A stretch of 20,591 nt of DNA from Thalassiosira profunda (taxonomy: Eukaryota; Bacillariophyta; Thalassiosirophyceae; Thalassiosirales; Thalassiosiraceae): contig JALLAP010000078.1 in the NCBI GenBank assembly GCA_036939355.1, forward strand, positions 1-20,591, in the 5' to 3' direction. The notes under the pieces were generated by a model, which was not told the origin of the DNA, did no database searches, and was given only the letters and a program-made list of their open reading frames with translations. Shown piece by piece: positions 6,977 to 17,060 of this stretch (position 1 is its first letter; every line of letters begins with the position of its first letter). Made by a program: the position numbers and the translations under genes.

Positions 6977-9900
6977 CTACAAACGATCGCATTCCCAACT
7001 TGTATACTGAGGTTTCAGATTGAAGCCGGCATCCTTCTTCTTTCCGCCGCAGGCTGCCTTCAAAACGACCTTTAGCCGCCTCCAGTCTCCTTTGGTGCAC
7101 ACGTCCTTCGACTTTGAGAGGAAAGTAGTCAAGTGGTGACTGGAGCAATCGAGGTACCGGCCAGCCAGAAGCTCCCCGGCTCGCACTCCTCCAAAAGGAG
7201 CCGAGGCCTTGATCTTCGTAGACGCATCGAGAATTAGCATGAACTGGTCGCAATCGCAGCCAACACAAGTATATAGACTTCGAAATAGATCAGGGGCCTC
7301 CTCGACCAGCCACGGTGGCACGGCGCCTGAAATGCCACGCATTATAGCAGCAATGAGAATTACTGCGCCCTCGTAACCTTGACCTTGCACCCCTGGCACT
7401 TGAATGAGAGTCGACACGCTCTTTCCTGTTGCCGCCAGAATGTTTGGGCCCAATAGCAATGATGCAGTCACAAACCTCTCTAATGCAAGAGTCTGTGGCC
7501 CGTCAAGCGACATTCCATTCTGTAAGTCTGGTGCGGCTGAATGTTTCGTGCCAACGTCCTTCAGGAATATGAGAGCCATCGCGACCGAGAGGGAGTCACC
7601 CAGAAAAGTTGTCATTCCATGGTCCGCGAGAGATGAAGCGATTTGTTCACTGTTTCTGCAAACCAACACCAGAGATTCCAATGCCAAGAACCAAGCTTCC
7701 GCTATGGTGGGACGAGGGTCTACGTGCGCGGATGCCTCAGGTGATTGATGTAGCAGCAAAGGAAGGATCGCAGGAGCAACGTCTTGCAGCAGAGAGAGGC
7801 AGGTTTGACTCTCGACCATGCACTTCTCCGCACGACCTTTCGTCTTTCCAATCCGTTTCAGGCAATCCTTTATTAGAATGCTGTAGACCCCGGCAGACAC
7901 CATCTCTTCCCCCACAATGGCATCGATAAACAGATTGCTGCCCGATTCAGGACCACGATTGCATTGAGTTGTGGCAGCGTCACACTCGGCCTTGATCAGT
8001 GCTGCAATGATATTCGCCGATTTGCTAGAGATTGTTGATTTGAGGCAAGTAGCCAGCGCAGAATGTACCGCTCCTCGTAATCTACCCCACTGAATGTGCA
8101 AAACAGTTATTGAAGCGTGAGGGATGGTTGAGGGAAGTTGCTGTGCCAAGTTCACATCGAACCTTACCTGCTGACACGAGGCATCGTCATCAGACGCAAA
8201 CGAAAGCCTTGAGTAACCTGTAACGACACTCTCAAACATGATTGCAAGGTCATCTGGGGCTGTATCGAATAGATCCGCGACAAGCTCGGGCGAGAAGAAG
8301 GATAGATCGTATGCAGCCTCGCAAAGCCTAAACGACTTCTCGGCGGAAAATGCAAGCTCTCGCTGCGATCGCATTTCAACCAGTGGTGCTTGTACTAGCT
8401 GTTGAAGAAAGATGCCGCCTTTTTCATTCGCTCCATGGAGTGCCAACCGAGAGACGACTCGAAGAACCAGGCGGCGTGAGATGGGAGTCACTCCTATCCC
8501 ATGGTCGCAGCCAACTCCCCTCTCCAATTCGGATGCTTTGAGCCCATTGTAGAGAGATAAAAGATCGTCCAGCAGCGCTGGGCCGTACACCTGGAAGATT
8601 CTGCTCGTCAAACAATCGCTCTCACTTGCAAATCGCAGTAGTGCGATGCATCCAACGTGATCCTCGCCTCCTGGACCACGCATGGCTCCTTTGATGTCAT
8701 ATCGAGTCCAACTGAGCGTCGATGCTGCCGCCAACTCTGGTAGATTGGCCGTTGAGAGCATCGAGTGTTGCAGTGACGACAACAGAGTCCTCTCGAATGT
8801 CGTAAAGAGCTCTCGTTCCTCGTCGATGGCTGCAGGCCTTTCTCCCATCGCCTCTGCAATCTTTCCAAACATTGGCGTCAGGGATGCCGCCCCCATCAGA
8901 GCTAAGCGGCTCAGTGGCAATATCTCTGACACAGATCGTGAGTCAAAGGACGCGTTCAAGCGATCGCACACGGTTCCAAACGCCTGTAGGGCAGAAGTCA
9001 TCATGGCGCATCCTGTTGCCGATGGTTGTTTGTTGCAAATCTTGCCAAGCTTATTCAGTGGTTTCGCCAGGGCGGATAAGATGTGAACCACTGTTTCGGG
9101 AGGTAGGTCAGATTGTTGCGTCGCAGCGTTGCATGCCGTAACAATGCGTTCCAGAATAAGAATGGAGGGCGATTTCTGCCCAGCTGTGTCAAGATCGCAA
9201 GCATCCAAGCTGCACACGGATCTTGCTACATCGCGGATGTCGTTTCTTTCAATCTCTAGCTCTTCGTCGTTGTTTTCTGTCAAGCAGTTGAAGTACCCAG
9301 GCGGGTACCCACTAGAAGTGGCAAGGGCTTGTGTGCACTGTTGCAAGAGATGAGTGAGCAATCTCTTCTCCTGTCCGCCCAGTGCAACGAACAGGAGGAG
9401 AGAAACTCACCTCGCAAATGATTTCCACAGCCACCTGCTCCACTGTGAAAGAAACATGCGCAACCGAATGAAGCGACGTGTGCAAGATCATGAGTGGCTC
9501 GTATGCCAACGCTCGTATTTCTCTGGTCAACGCTGCACAAATCTGGCGAAGAGAGCCCGCGAGAACTTTGAACAGCTCTACCCGCCACGGTGTATTTGAT
9601 TCTCCTTCTTGCCTCTCTAGATGCAATAAGTGCGGCAGCACAGACGAGATTGCTGAGGCCACTGTCGAACAGACCCCATGCGTTGTGGTGGAAGGAGATG
9701 AAGCAGCGGGTCTGAGACCCCAGGTGTCATCCATCGACGATGCATCTGCGAGGGATACTCCAAATACAGCCGCGGCAGCCACACACGCAGCATTTCGCCT
9801 GGCAAGCAGTTCTTGCTCAGCCGCGTCAGCCGAATTACCTTCTTCGCAATCCTGCACGGCAACAGCCCTCCCAAGACGCTTCTCGTGGCGTTTTTTGCTC

Positions 9901-11489
9901 TTGTTCCCCTGCTTCTTCTTCGTGTTGGCATTCTTCCTCGCCCCGCCTCCGCCTCTACCACCTTTGCCAGTGTGGCCACTCGCGCCCACACCGAGGGCTG
10001 CAGTGAGAATATCTTCCGCAGTCAGAGAGGGAGACGCTGACTCAAAGATGGACACAAGGTATTGAAACGCCGCCGTTTGTGCCTTTTGCGTCTGTGGAGA
10101 ATGAAGAGTGTCTCTCGACACGTGCAGATACTCTACGGCCAGCGATCCCACAGTGGTATTCACGAGGTCGAGAGGGACCGCGACATATCTGGCCCACGCC
10201 TCACAGCACTCCAAGAGCTGCGTGGCGGACGAGTCCTGACTTTGACCATTTGACGAGGTTTCGGCGATCACCTTCCAAGCCTTGTCCATACCACCCCCCA
10301 CAGATCGCAGCTCCATCGATGCCGCCCTCAAGCACGCGCGATCAATCGATGGGATGCGATGCCCAGTGTCATGCCCAGCAGGAAGAAGCACCGTTTCAGG
10401 AAGCGACTTCATGCAGGCAGCAACAGACTGCTGCATGGCATGTGTGTGTGCTGTTTGCATCACGCTTTGAGGTTGTTGGATTTTCTGCGAAAGGTAGACC
10501 TCAGCCGATTCCCCAACCATCTTCATAGTATTAACGAGCATGTCAATCAACGGAGGGCACGATGACTCCGGTTGGGGCGTGGCGTGCTTGTCCGGCAGGG
10601 GGCGATATCTGATGCGCAACGCAGTGACTGACAGGGCCGAACCGAGATCCGATAAGACACTATTTGCCCACGCAGGTCTTGCCGCGCTGTGTTGTTGCAT
10701 TTGTTGATGTTGATGCTCCTCCACAGTGGCGCAAAAGGATGCTGTGTACATGGCCACGGCGAGTGTGAGCATGATCAACGTCCCCTTGATTTCTTCTTCT
10801 CGCTTTTCTCCGTCAGTGTTGTTGGCGCTACCAAGGAGAGGAGAAGAATGCCTTTGCAACACCAACGAGAGCAAATCAGCGCCGTCGCAGATGGTATCTT
10901 GTGCATGACTTCCACTGCAGCAAGTGTTTGCAATCATTGGCACATATCTTTCAACCCATGCATCCAGGATCATCTTCGATTTCTCGCCCAGCCAATTGAC
11001 GGCAACATCTGGATTCCCAGCACCACAAGTTGACATTGCCCGTTCACTCTTCATCTCCTCCCACGCCAAGACAATTTTTGCCATGCCACATTCCACCCCA
11101 TCCTCCGCCTCGATGTCAAGCGTCTCTGCAAGTTTGATCGATCGACATCGGTGATTAAGCGTCTGGGCGGCGAAGATGCTTTCGTGGGCCACATTTTGTC
11201 CATTGAAGCTTTGCAGCAAAAGTGCCAAACAGCTGAGATAGATCGATCCGCCGACGTCCTCGTCGATTGGATTATTTGCAATGTCCCCGATGCTCGCCGT
11301 TCCATCAGCAACGCTCCCTCTATCCCTTTGCGACTTTACTCTGGACACCACCGCCCGCCGGAGATTGCTCCCCTTGAAGCCCAGAAGGAAATCGTGCGCC
11401 TCGTGCCGATGGTGCGGCTGCGAGCCGTCGTCGTAGAGGCACGTCAAGGCTGTGCGCAGCTTGGGCAGGAGCCGCGGGTGCTCCATCAT
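6977..11489 (-). CDS. Importin-beta family karyopherin, transportin-3/importin-13-like
   Basis: Exon 1 is 11489-9411 and exon 2 is 9370-6977, giving 1490 residues. The N-terminus has the karyopherin pattern: a short helix (RTALTCLYDDG), then HEAHDFLLGFKGSNLRR, then SIYLSCLALLLQSFNG and IFAAQTLNHR, matching the first HEAT repeats of TNPO3/IPO13/Mtr10-type receptors. Exon 2 begins near the family block NDEELEIERNDIRDVARSV (727-745). The rest is helical, HEAT-like. Such proteins carry cargo through nuclear pores under control of Ran. It is about 500 residues longer than TNPO3 or IPO13 (about 920-960); the conserved ERNDIRD block lies hundreds of residues later than usual, so the N-terminal half is expanded. 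A loop at about 507-540 is Gly-rich then Lys/Arg-rich and resembles a nuclear localisation signal. The ATG at 11489 is chosen because the family's first helix follows directly; the frame is open upstream to 11642 without another ATG. Import versus export role is not decidable. Confidence 0.85.
9371..9410 (-). other. 40-nt intron of the karyopherin gene
   Basis: The donor is TGCGAG|GTGAGT and the acceptor GGCGGACAG|GAG, phase 0, joining VEIICE to EKRLLTHLLQQC. The length is not a multiple of three, so removal is required to pass from the exon 1 frame, which otherwise stops at 9312, into the exon 2 frame. The join lands inside continuous helical sequence. Confidence 0.85.
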
Positions 11490-11631
11490 ACATATGTCCT
11501 GCCTACTCTTTGCAAAGAACACAATTCCATGAATAAGAAGTGGTGTTGGTGAGAAGTTGAGAGCTTGCAACAACAACAAAATGTGGCCTGCAGGCACAGC
11601 CGATCGGAAGGGAGAAGGCTCCCGACGGCTG

Positions 11632-11638
11632 TTATATA
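11632..11638 (-). promoter_or_regulatory. TATA-box candidate for the karyopherin gene
   Basis: On the minus strand the sequence reads GCTATATAACAGC, a full TATATAA element 143 bp upstream of the ATG at 11489. Initiation about 30 bp downstream would give a leader of roughly 110 nt. The V-ATPase subunit gene has a similar element at a similar distance. Confidence 0.5.
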
Positions 11639-11688
11639 GCAAGCGCGTGGAAAGTCCTAACTTCCACTAGACGCAGACGCATCACTCG

Positions 11689-12083
11689 TCATTCTAGGGC
11701 TTCCAAACCATCTGGATCATATCTCGAAGGATCCCCAGGCGGCAGAAATCGGCCCACGGTCAATTGATCGACAGCTGTGCATGCCAATGAGCTCACCTCT
11801 ATTTGAAGGCCAGCTGAACTGCAAGATGAGGAGTGATGGGTGCGTGGGTGACGGACGAAGCTGCGAGGCGATGGCGGACCGCGTATTGTATGTCAGGGCG
11901 CCCGTCAGCGCCCGCCCCGATAAACAGGCCAAGTTCCCGCCCGGCGAGGGCATCCTGCACACGGGAGCGCCATGCTTCCTCCTCGGTCGTCGGCAGGTGT
12001 CGGTCTAAGGCGGGGTGGCTTGAGATGATGTTGTGGTGAGGTGAAATGGAGGATAGGAGAACAAATACGGCCGTGAACGATTG
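11689..12083 (-). CDS. Tentative small spliced gene, start not resolved
   Basis: A protein-like segment on the minus strand ends at a TGA (11689-11691) and reads back through VDQLTVGRFLPPGDPSRYD to a pyrimidine-rich acceptor CATCTTGCAG at 11819. Upstream, in another frame, 11857-12083 is open and includes LPTTEEEAWRSRVQDALAG and ADGRPDIQYAV. Removing a 38-nt intron (11819-11856, weak donor TC|GTCCGT) joins them as RHRLAASSAGLQIEVSS, which reads as one continuous protein. No ATG lies in the upstream frame, so a further 5' exon would be needed; an ATG at 12124 on this strand could supply it by splicing, with two possible joins. No family was recognised. The donor is poor and other frames in this GC-rich stretch are also open, so this is a candidate only. 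Confidence 0.33.
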
Positions 12084-12347
12084 CTAGATCTCACGCTACA
12101 ATGAACGACGTTCAGACGGTGCATGCACTGTGAAGCAGGAAAAGTCTGGCCGCTTTTGATCTCGTATCTCTCGGCCTCTCCCCACGCACACTCTCATTTA
12201 CTCACGAGCTCGTCATCGTTGCTGGCGCCGCCCGATTGCAAACGAGGCCGTTGCAATCGAGGCAGGCGTCGACGTGGCCATTCAAGGAGGCGTCGGCGTT
12301 ATTGCAACTCTGGCGTGCGCCCCTGTCATCGATCGGACCCCGAAAGC

Positions 12348-15300
12348 ATGGAAGGCGCCACGCAGGAGCTCGGAAACATCCTCTCCGCCCCGCCGCCGGG
12401 GTGGCACCCCCCTCCGGGCCCGGCCAACCCCATCGCCATCCTCCACGCCTCCCTAGAACACCTGCGCAACACGGGCGACGAGCAGTATCTGTTTCTCCGC
12501 GCGATATTGGAGGTATTGCACGGCCGCGGCTTCGTGGGCGCGAACGGCACCGCTGCCGCGCCGCTGTCGGGGGAGGAGGAGCAGCTGCTGTTTCACTGCG
12601 CCACGGGGCTAAGGCACGTGATGCTGTTTCGGTGGGAGAATTACCAGCCGTCGTTCCGGGCGTGCGTGCGGGACCTGTTGCTGGCGGTGGGGTTGGGCCT
12701 CTCCCGTGGGGGCGTTGCAGCGAATGGCGGTGCACAGACGCAGCACCTCCCGAGAACGGTCACCATGGCGTGCCTGAGCTGTGCGTCTAGCTTTTGGAAG
12801 CGGGGATGGACCGGCACTTCCAGTGACGAGTCGGCGGGCGTGCAAAAGGACGAGCAGCAGTCCTATTTGGAATCGCTCATCACCAACACCTTACTGCCGG
12901 GGATGCAGAGATTCCCCGGAGACGAGGCGGAGGAACTGTTTGGCTACGTGAATTCGCTGCTGGCAGCGCCGTTCGAGCAGCCGGCAGCGGAAGCAGCGCA
13001 CCTGCTGGCCCAACGGCAATACGCCGCGGCCATGTCCGCCTCCTTCCTCTCTCTGTTGGTGGGGGAGTTCACCGGCGGCAACTCCTCGGCGCGGTACAAC
13101 CTCCCCATCGAATTTCACCGGCTGTGCCACCACCTCTTCGAGAGCGGGAGCGACGACAGCGCCGTGAGCGTGAATTGCAAAAAGAGCGGGCTGGATGCCA
13201 CGCTGAACTCGTCGATGACCGCGCTGTCGTCGCTGGTGGGGTATATCCTCAGTTCGTCATCTACTGCTGTGCAGGACGAATCGCTGCTCGATCTGGGATC
13301 GTGCATAATTGACGTTACCTGCGACGTCTTGTCCTGGGAGTTTGGCGCTGGGGCGAGCAAGTGGAACTTTTCAAGCGGCAGCAGCCGGAAGAACAACAAC
13401 AGCGTCCTGTTGCGCCCACCACAGCGATGGGCCAATGTGCTGATCAACCCAGAGTTCCTGGGAGCCATGTTCAACGTGTACTCGAGCGTGCGCGTGGGGC
13501 ACACTGCCGATAATGGCAATCGCGCCATGATGGGAAAGCAGGGCCGGACGGCACACTTGCTGCGTCAACTCTTGTTGCAATTGTCATCCATCGCCGGGCC
13601 TATAATTGCAAACGAACTCGAGCGCCGCGCTTACGCCGGATTCTTGCTGGACGGCTCTCTGAATGCGTTGGAGTCAATACTGAATGAGCAGCAGCAGCAT
13701 GGCCAATTGCAGGAGGGAACGGTTGCATCGGACTTGCTGAGTGCCGAGATTGTCGATATTGTTACAATACTCTCCCGCTTGTCCACCAACTTTGGCATAC
13801 GAGTGCTCAGCCACCTCCCGTCGTTTCCCAAATTCCTATCCGCCCTTTGCACAACGGGAAAATGGCTGCTGGAATCCAGCCTGGCGGAGTGCCAACGAGT
13901 GGAGGGCGACCTAGAAATTATGGAAGGAGTGGACTGGAGAAATGATGCAGTGTCTCAAATCCTGCAGTGCAGCGACGCCATGGCGGACGATTATTGGCTG
14001 GTGAGCGGAACTGGCGGTCAGGAAGCCGCGAAGGCATCTCAGTTGCTGGCATCGATGCTTGCACCACTGTACGAGCCGTATTGTCTCTGTCGCACACGCA
14101 TGTCGTGTCTCGAGGAGCACTTCATGGCGCGCGAAGGCGGAGACCTCGACGAAATCAGAGAAGAGATTTCTGCGTTTGGGTTGGAGGAAGAAATGGCATC
14201 GGCGGCGTCCTTGGGAAGGTTGAACGTGCTGGCATCGATGGCGACACTTGCTGGTATGTTTCAACAGTGCATGCCCAAGCTGATGGCATTGTTCGAGGGC
14301 GCCGGGTCGGGAGGAGACCTATCGCCTGACATGGCGGCGCTGTTGGAAGAGGCGCGAATGCTGCTCCTGTGTGCGGGCCATTTGTTGACTGATGACTGTG
14401 CCGGCGAGACACCAGCCATTCCGGAATCGGTGATACATTCTTGCCAAGGTGCAGATGGCGAACAATGCACAGCGTCAATATCGGGGTTGATCGAAATGCT
14501 CAAGGCGGTTGCTGAAGCGCAGGCCATGAAAGTGGCATCGTATCCAGCAGATCCGCGTCTGTCGCCGCTGCTGGCGAAAACACTGTTGTGGTTCTTCCGT
14601 CGATGGGGACCTGCCTACATCCTTCCTTCGTCGGACGAATATCGAGAAAACACAGGAGGCATCCTTTCGGTGTATTCTGCCCCCGAGACTGCGCAGCCGG
14701 TAGTGTCCTTCTGTTCCACCTTGTGCCTGCTCTACTTCTGCCATTGGCCTCAGGAAAAAGAAGTGCACGACGAGTCGACCGCCTTGCTGCTGGCGCTGGC
14801 GAAGAAGGGAGCCTTTGTGCGCAACCTGATGGTCAACTCTCCCTCGTTCGAGAAGATAGCCGCCTTGCATTCAATATGCGCGTCTCTGAGGCACAATGCT
14901 ACGCAACCTGAAGTGGCAGCCGCTATGGCAGCTGTTGGCGGGGATCTGGCGCCTGACGTCGTGGGAGGTTATCAACGCCTTCCCTACTCGGACAGAGCCA
15001 GGGTCCTCACCAGTTTGGTGATTAGCTGCAGCGACATGGAAAATGAGAAAGCTACCGCTATGCTGAATGGTTGCTTGAAGGCCGTGGAGGCTCCGTTCTC
15101 GGCTCTGGTTCAAGCTCTTGGGAGCAAACAAGCAAACAGCACGGATATCAAAGTCCAGGAATCGGCGTGTCTGTCAATATTGCTCTATGGAGGGGCAGTC
15201 TTGGCAGCAGAAATGTCCGAACCGGAAAGGATCCCTCACTTCATCAATCCTTCCTTGCCGCACTTGTCGGGGTTGATGACTTTCTACGCAGAGGACCTCA

Positions 15301-16232
15301 CCATCTGCGAGGGCCTGCTCAAACTGTTCCGGGATTATGCCGAGCAGTACATCGCGATGATGACGCGGGATCAGTGCCTCAACCTCTTCACCTCGTCGGC
15401 GTCTCTTCTAAAGCATTACTCGGAGCATCACTGCAAGAACCGAGTGGTGCGGAAGAAATCGGAGGTCGAGAATGAGTTCGAGGAGGAGCAGCAGTACAGC
15501 GACGTGATGTGTGCCATCCAATTGCTCATCCACCTCGGCACCAAGGACTTCACCAGCCTTTGCGCGGCGAGTCCATCGAAGGGGGTAGAGACGAGCCAAA
15601 TCACGGATGTCATCTTCTTCGGATTGCAACAAGTACTGCCCTTGATGACGCAAGGGCTGCTCCAGTTCCCGACCCTCTGCCAACACTACTTCTCCCTGGT
15701 CGGTTTTATGGTGGAGACGTACCCCGAGAAGCTGTGCGCGCTGCCATTTGACCTCTTCAACGCACTCCTGGACTCACTCCTCTTTGGAATGAGCCACTCG
15801 GATCCGTTTGTGGCGAAGAGCTCCTTGCAAGGCCTGGCCTCGCTCGCGAAGGAGCACATCAAAACGCACGCACTGGCTAGCCACCTGTCCACCAAGGGCG
15901 ACATTGTCGAAACCTGCACCCGCCGCTTGATCCAGGAGGTGGTATTTCAGCCCATCATTTGGGATCGCCTCGAGCCCGCGGGCATGGCACTGCTGCCCCT
16001 GGCTGCCATTGACGTTCAGAAGTTCATTGCTTTGGTGAATGCCATCTCGCAGCAGCTGGGATCGGACAGCAAGCAGCAACGTTTGCATGCGGCATTCGAG
16101 AAGCTGATCAAGCCCGAGGTGTTGGCAAAGGTTGCGGCAGAGGGAAGAGAAGGGAGGATCGTCCGCGTTACTTTCAAGAAGGACTTCGAGATTTTCGTCC
16201 GGGATGTGAACTCGTTCCTGATCACAAAATAA
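12348..16232 (+). CDS. XPO4: Exportin-4
   Basis: A single exon encodes 1294 residues. Exportin-4 is a Ran-dependent nuclear export receptor, known in animals for eIF5A and Smad3 export. Recognition rests on blocks shared with exportin-4 across its length: an FHRLCHHLFE segment, NVLINPEF, ASLGRLNVLASMA, GHLLTDDCAGETPAIPESV (about 675-693), LWFFRRWGPAYIL, EEEQQYSDVMCAIQLLIHLG, VLPLMTQGLLQFPTLCQHYF (about 1098-1117) and ETYPEKLCALPFDLFNALL. The ATG at 12348 has an A at -3 and G at +4. An in-frame ATG lies upstream at 12123, but the 75 intervening codons are Arg/Ser rich and look like leader. Length is about 140 residues over human XPO4 (1151), mostly through low-complexity loops. The gene is head to head with the other karyopherin and ends 171 bp from the V-ATPase subunit F gene. 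Confidence 0.95.
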   Translation: MEGATQELGNILSAPPPGWHPPPGPANPIAILHASLEHLRNTGDEQYLFLRAILEVLHGRGFVGANGTAAAPLSGEEEQLLFHCATGLRHVMLFRWENYQPSFRACVRDLLLAVGLGLSRGGVAANGGAQTQHLPRTVTMACLSCASSFWKRGWTGTSSDESAGVQKDEQQSYLESLITNTLLPGMQRFPGDEAEELFGYVNSLLAAPFEQPAAEAAHLLAQRQYAAAMSASFLSLLVGEFTGGNSSARYNLPIEFHRLCHHLFESGSDDSAVSVNCKKSGLDATLNSSMTALSSLVGYILSSSSTAVQDESLLDLGSCIIDVTCDVLSWEFGAGASKWNFSSGSSRKNNNSVLLRPPQRWANVLINPEFLGAMFNVYSSVRVGHTADNGNRAMMGKQGRTAHLLRQLLLQLSSIAGPIIANELERRAYAGFLLDGSLNALESILNEQQQHGQLQEGTVASDLLSAEIVDIVTILSRLSTNFGIRVLSHLPSFPKFLSALCTTGKWLLESSLAECQRVEGDLEIMEGVDWRNDAVSQILQCSDAMADDYWLVSGTGGQEAAKASQLLASMLAPLYEPYCLCRTRMSCLEEHFMAREGGDLDEIREEISAFGLEEEMASAASLGRLNVLASMATLAGMFQQCMPKLMALFEGAGSGGDLSPDMAALLEEARMLLLCAGHLLTDDCAGETPAIPESVIHSCQGADGEQCTASISGLIEMLKAVAEAQAMKVASYPADPRLSPLLAKTLLWFFRRWGPAYILPSSDEYRENTGGILSVYSAPETAQPVVSFCSTLCLLYFCHWPQEKEVHDESTALLLALAKKGAFVRNLMVNSPSFEKIAALHSICASLRHNATQPEVAAAMAAVGGDLAPDVVGGYQRLPYSDRARVLTSLVISCSDMENEKATAMLNGCLKAVEAPFSALVQALGSKQANSTDIKVQESACLSILLYGGAVLAAEMSEPERIPHFINPSLPHLSGLMTFYAEDLTICEGLLKLFRDYAEQYIAMMTRDQCLNLFTSSASLLKHYSEHHCKNRVVRKKSEVENEFEEEQQYSDVMCAIQLLIHLGTKDFTSLCAASPSKGVETSQITDVIFFGLQQVLPLMTQGLLQFPTLCQHYFSLVGFMVETYPEKLCALPFDLFNALLDSLLFGMSHSDPFVAKSSLQGLASLAKEHIKTHALASHLSTKGDIVETCTRRLIQEVVFQPIIWDRLEPAGMALLPLAAIDVQKFIALVNAISQQLGSDSKQQRLHAAFEKLIKPEVLAKVAAEGREGRIVRVTFKKDFEIFVRDVNSFLITK

Positions 16233-16403
16233 GTTGACACCCTTCTCTAATATAAAGCGCCCCGCCGTTATCCCTTCCACACTCTAATGTGGATTGTTCC
16301 CTATGGCCCTCCGATAATAACATTTGCCCAAGCATTGAACTTCCCCCGATTCCTCGCACTTCTCTGACATCAAAATTGCGTCTTTCACCCCCACTCTCCA
16401 ACT

Positions 16404-17060
16404 CTATGCGCCCCCGCCGAGGAACATGTTCACGCGCTGCATGATGAAATCCTGCTCCGGATCGTACGGGTGCTCCTTGCTCGGGATCTCCAAGATCGTC
16501 GGAATCGTCTGGTTGTAATCCTTCAATATGTGCCGCATGTCGTTCGCCACGTGCTGGTTGATGAGGATGATCCCGATGTCGTCCCGCTGCGTGAAGGCCT
16601 TGAGCGTGCTCTCGACGACCTCCGGCTTTGTGTCCTGCTTCACCGTGAGGAAGTTGCAGGAGTCGGCCGTGCGGTGGCCGACGCCGGCGAGGAGGAAGCC
16701 GGTGACGGTGTCCTACGCGAGGTGAGGAGCGCGGGCGCTCAGATGAACCGTCGAAGAGATGCAATTAAATGAGCACACATCTTATGCTCACCTCATCCCC
16801 AATCACTGCTACTAATTTTCCGGCTTCCTGCAAAACAGCAAATGGCGACGCATATAGAGCATTAGAAAGGATGGACACGCGCTGGCAAACGCGGCATGGT
16901 GCCGATGAAAATAGCCGTTGAGCGGAGGCGAGGACGAGGGGCGCGCTGCAAGCCTCCTCCCGTATCCAGAGAGCACAGTCCGGCCCCCCGCCGAGCCGCC
17001 ACGCCGACGCGCCAACCCCCAGCTGCGTCGGACGCTGTAGCCGCGCCTCCTCCTTACCAT
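16404..17060 (-). CDS. ATP6V1F: V-type proton ATPase subunit F
   Basis: Three exons: 17060-17058 (coding part is only ATG), 16827-16792 and 16712-16404, with introns of 230 and 79 nt. The joined product has 115 residues, near the family's 115-130, and starts MEAGKLVAVIGDEDTVTGFL, the classic Vma7/subunit F opening. Further signatures are DDIGIILINQHVANDMRH (57-74) and the near-invariant IPTILEIPSKEHPYDP (83-98). Subunit F is part of the central rotor stalk of the V1 sector and couples ATP hydrolysis to rotation in the vacuolar and endosomal proton pump. Splice sites are ATG|GTAAGG...TTTTGCAG|GAA and GATGAG|GTGAGC...CGCGTAG|GAC, all phase 0. A single-codon first coding exon would be missed by most predictors. 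The assignment is firm; the exact exon 1 position rests on the ATG with A at -3 directly before a perfect donor. Confidence 0.94.
16713..16791 (-). other. Second intron of V-ATPase subunit F
   Basis: A 79-nt intron with donor GATGAG|GTGAGC and acceptor CGCGTAG|GAC. Its removal joins VAVIGDE to DTVTGF, an almost invariant family motif, so its boundaries are secure. Confidence 0.95.
16828..17057 (-). other. First intron of V-ATPase subunit F
   Basis: This 230-nt GTAAGG...TTGCTGTTTTGCAG intron follows the start codon directly. It is GC rich near the donor, and in its downstream half the minus strand stays open in another frame, but this frame shows no known motif. Confidence 0.82.

Larger units (their letters stand above)
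11490..12347. other. Region between karyopherin and XPO4 starts
   Basis: This 858-bp divergent region holds the leaders and promoters of the two transport-receptor genes and, between them, the tentative small minus-strand gene. A 45-codon plus-strand frame (ATG at 11871, stop at 12006-12008) is also open but shows no motif. The XPO4 side, 12123-12347, stays in frame with XPO4 but encodes an Arg-rich stretch unlike the family and is treated as leader. No tRNA-like structure was seen. Confidence 0.5.

Noticed and set aside
11871..12008. Short plus-strand frame (MADRVLYVRAPVS...) with good start context
   Set aside because: Only 45 codons, no motif and no upstream promoter sign; the opposite strand offers a more protein-like reading.
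12123..12347. N-terminal extension of exportin-4 from the ATG at 12123
   Set aside because: The 75 residues are Ser/Arg rich and unlike the exportin-4 N-terminus; the ATG at 12348 has a better context. The extension cannot be formally excluded.
16233..16403. AATATAAAG after exportin-4 as a promoter element
   Set aside because: It lies between two convergent stop codons, where no gene starts; AT-rich 3' UTR sequence is the simpler reading.
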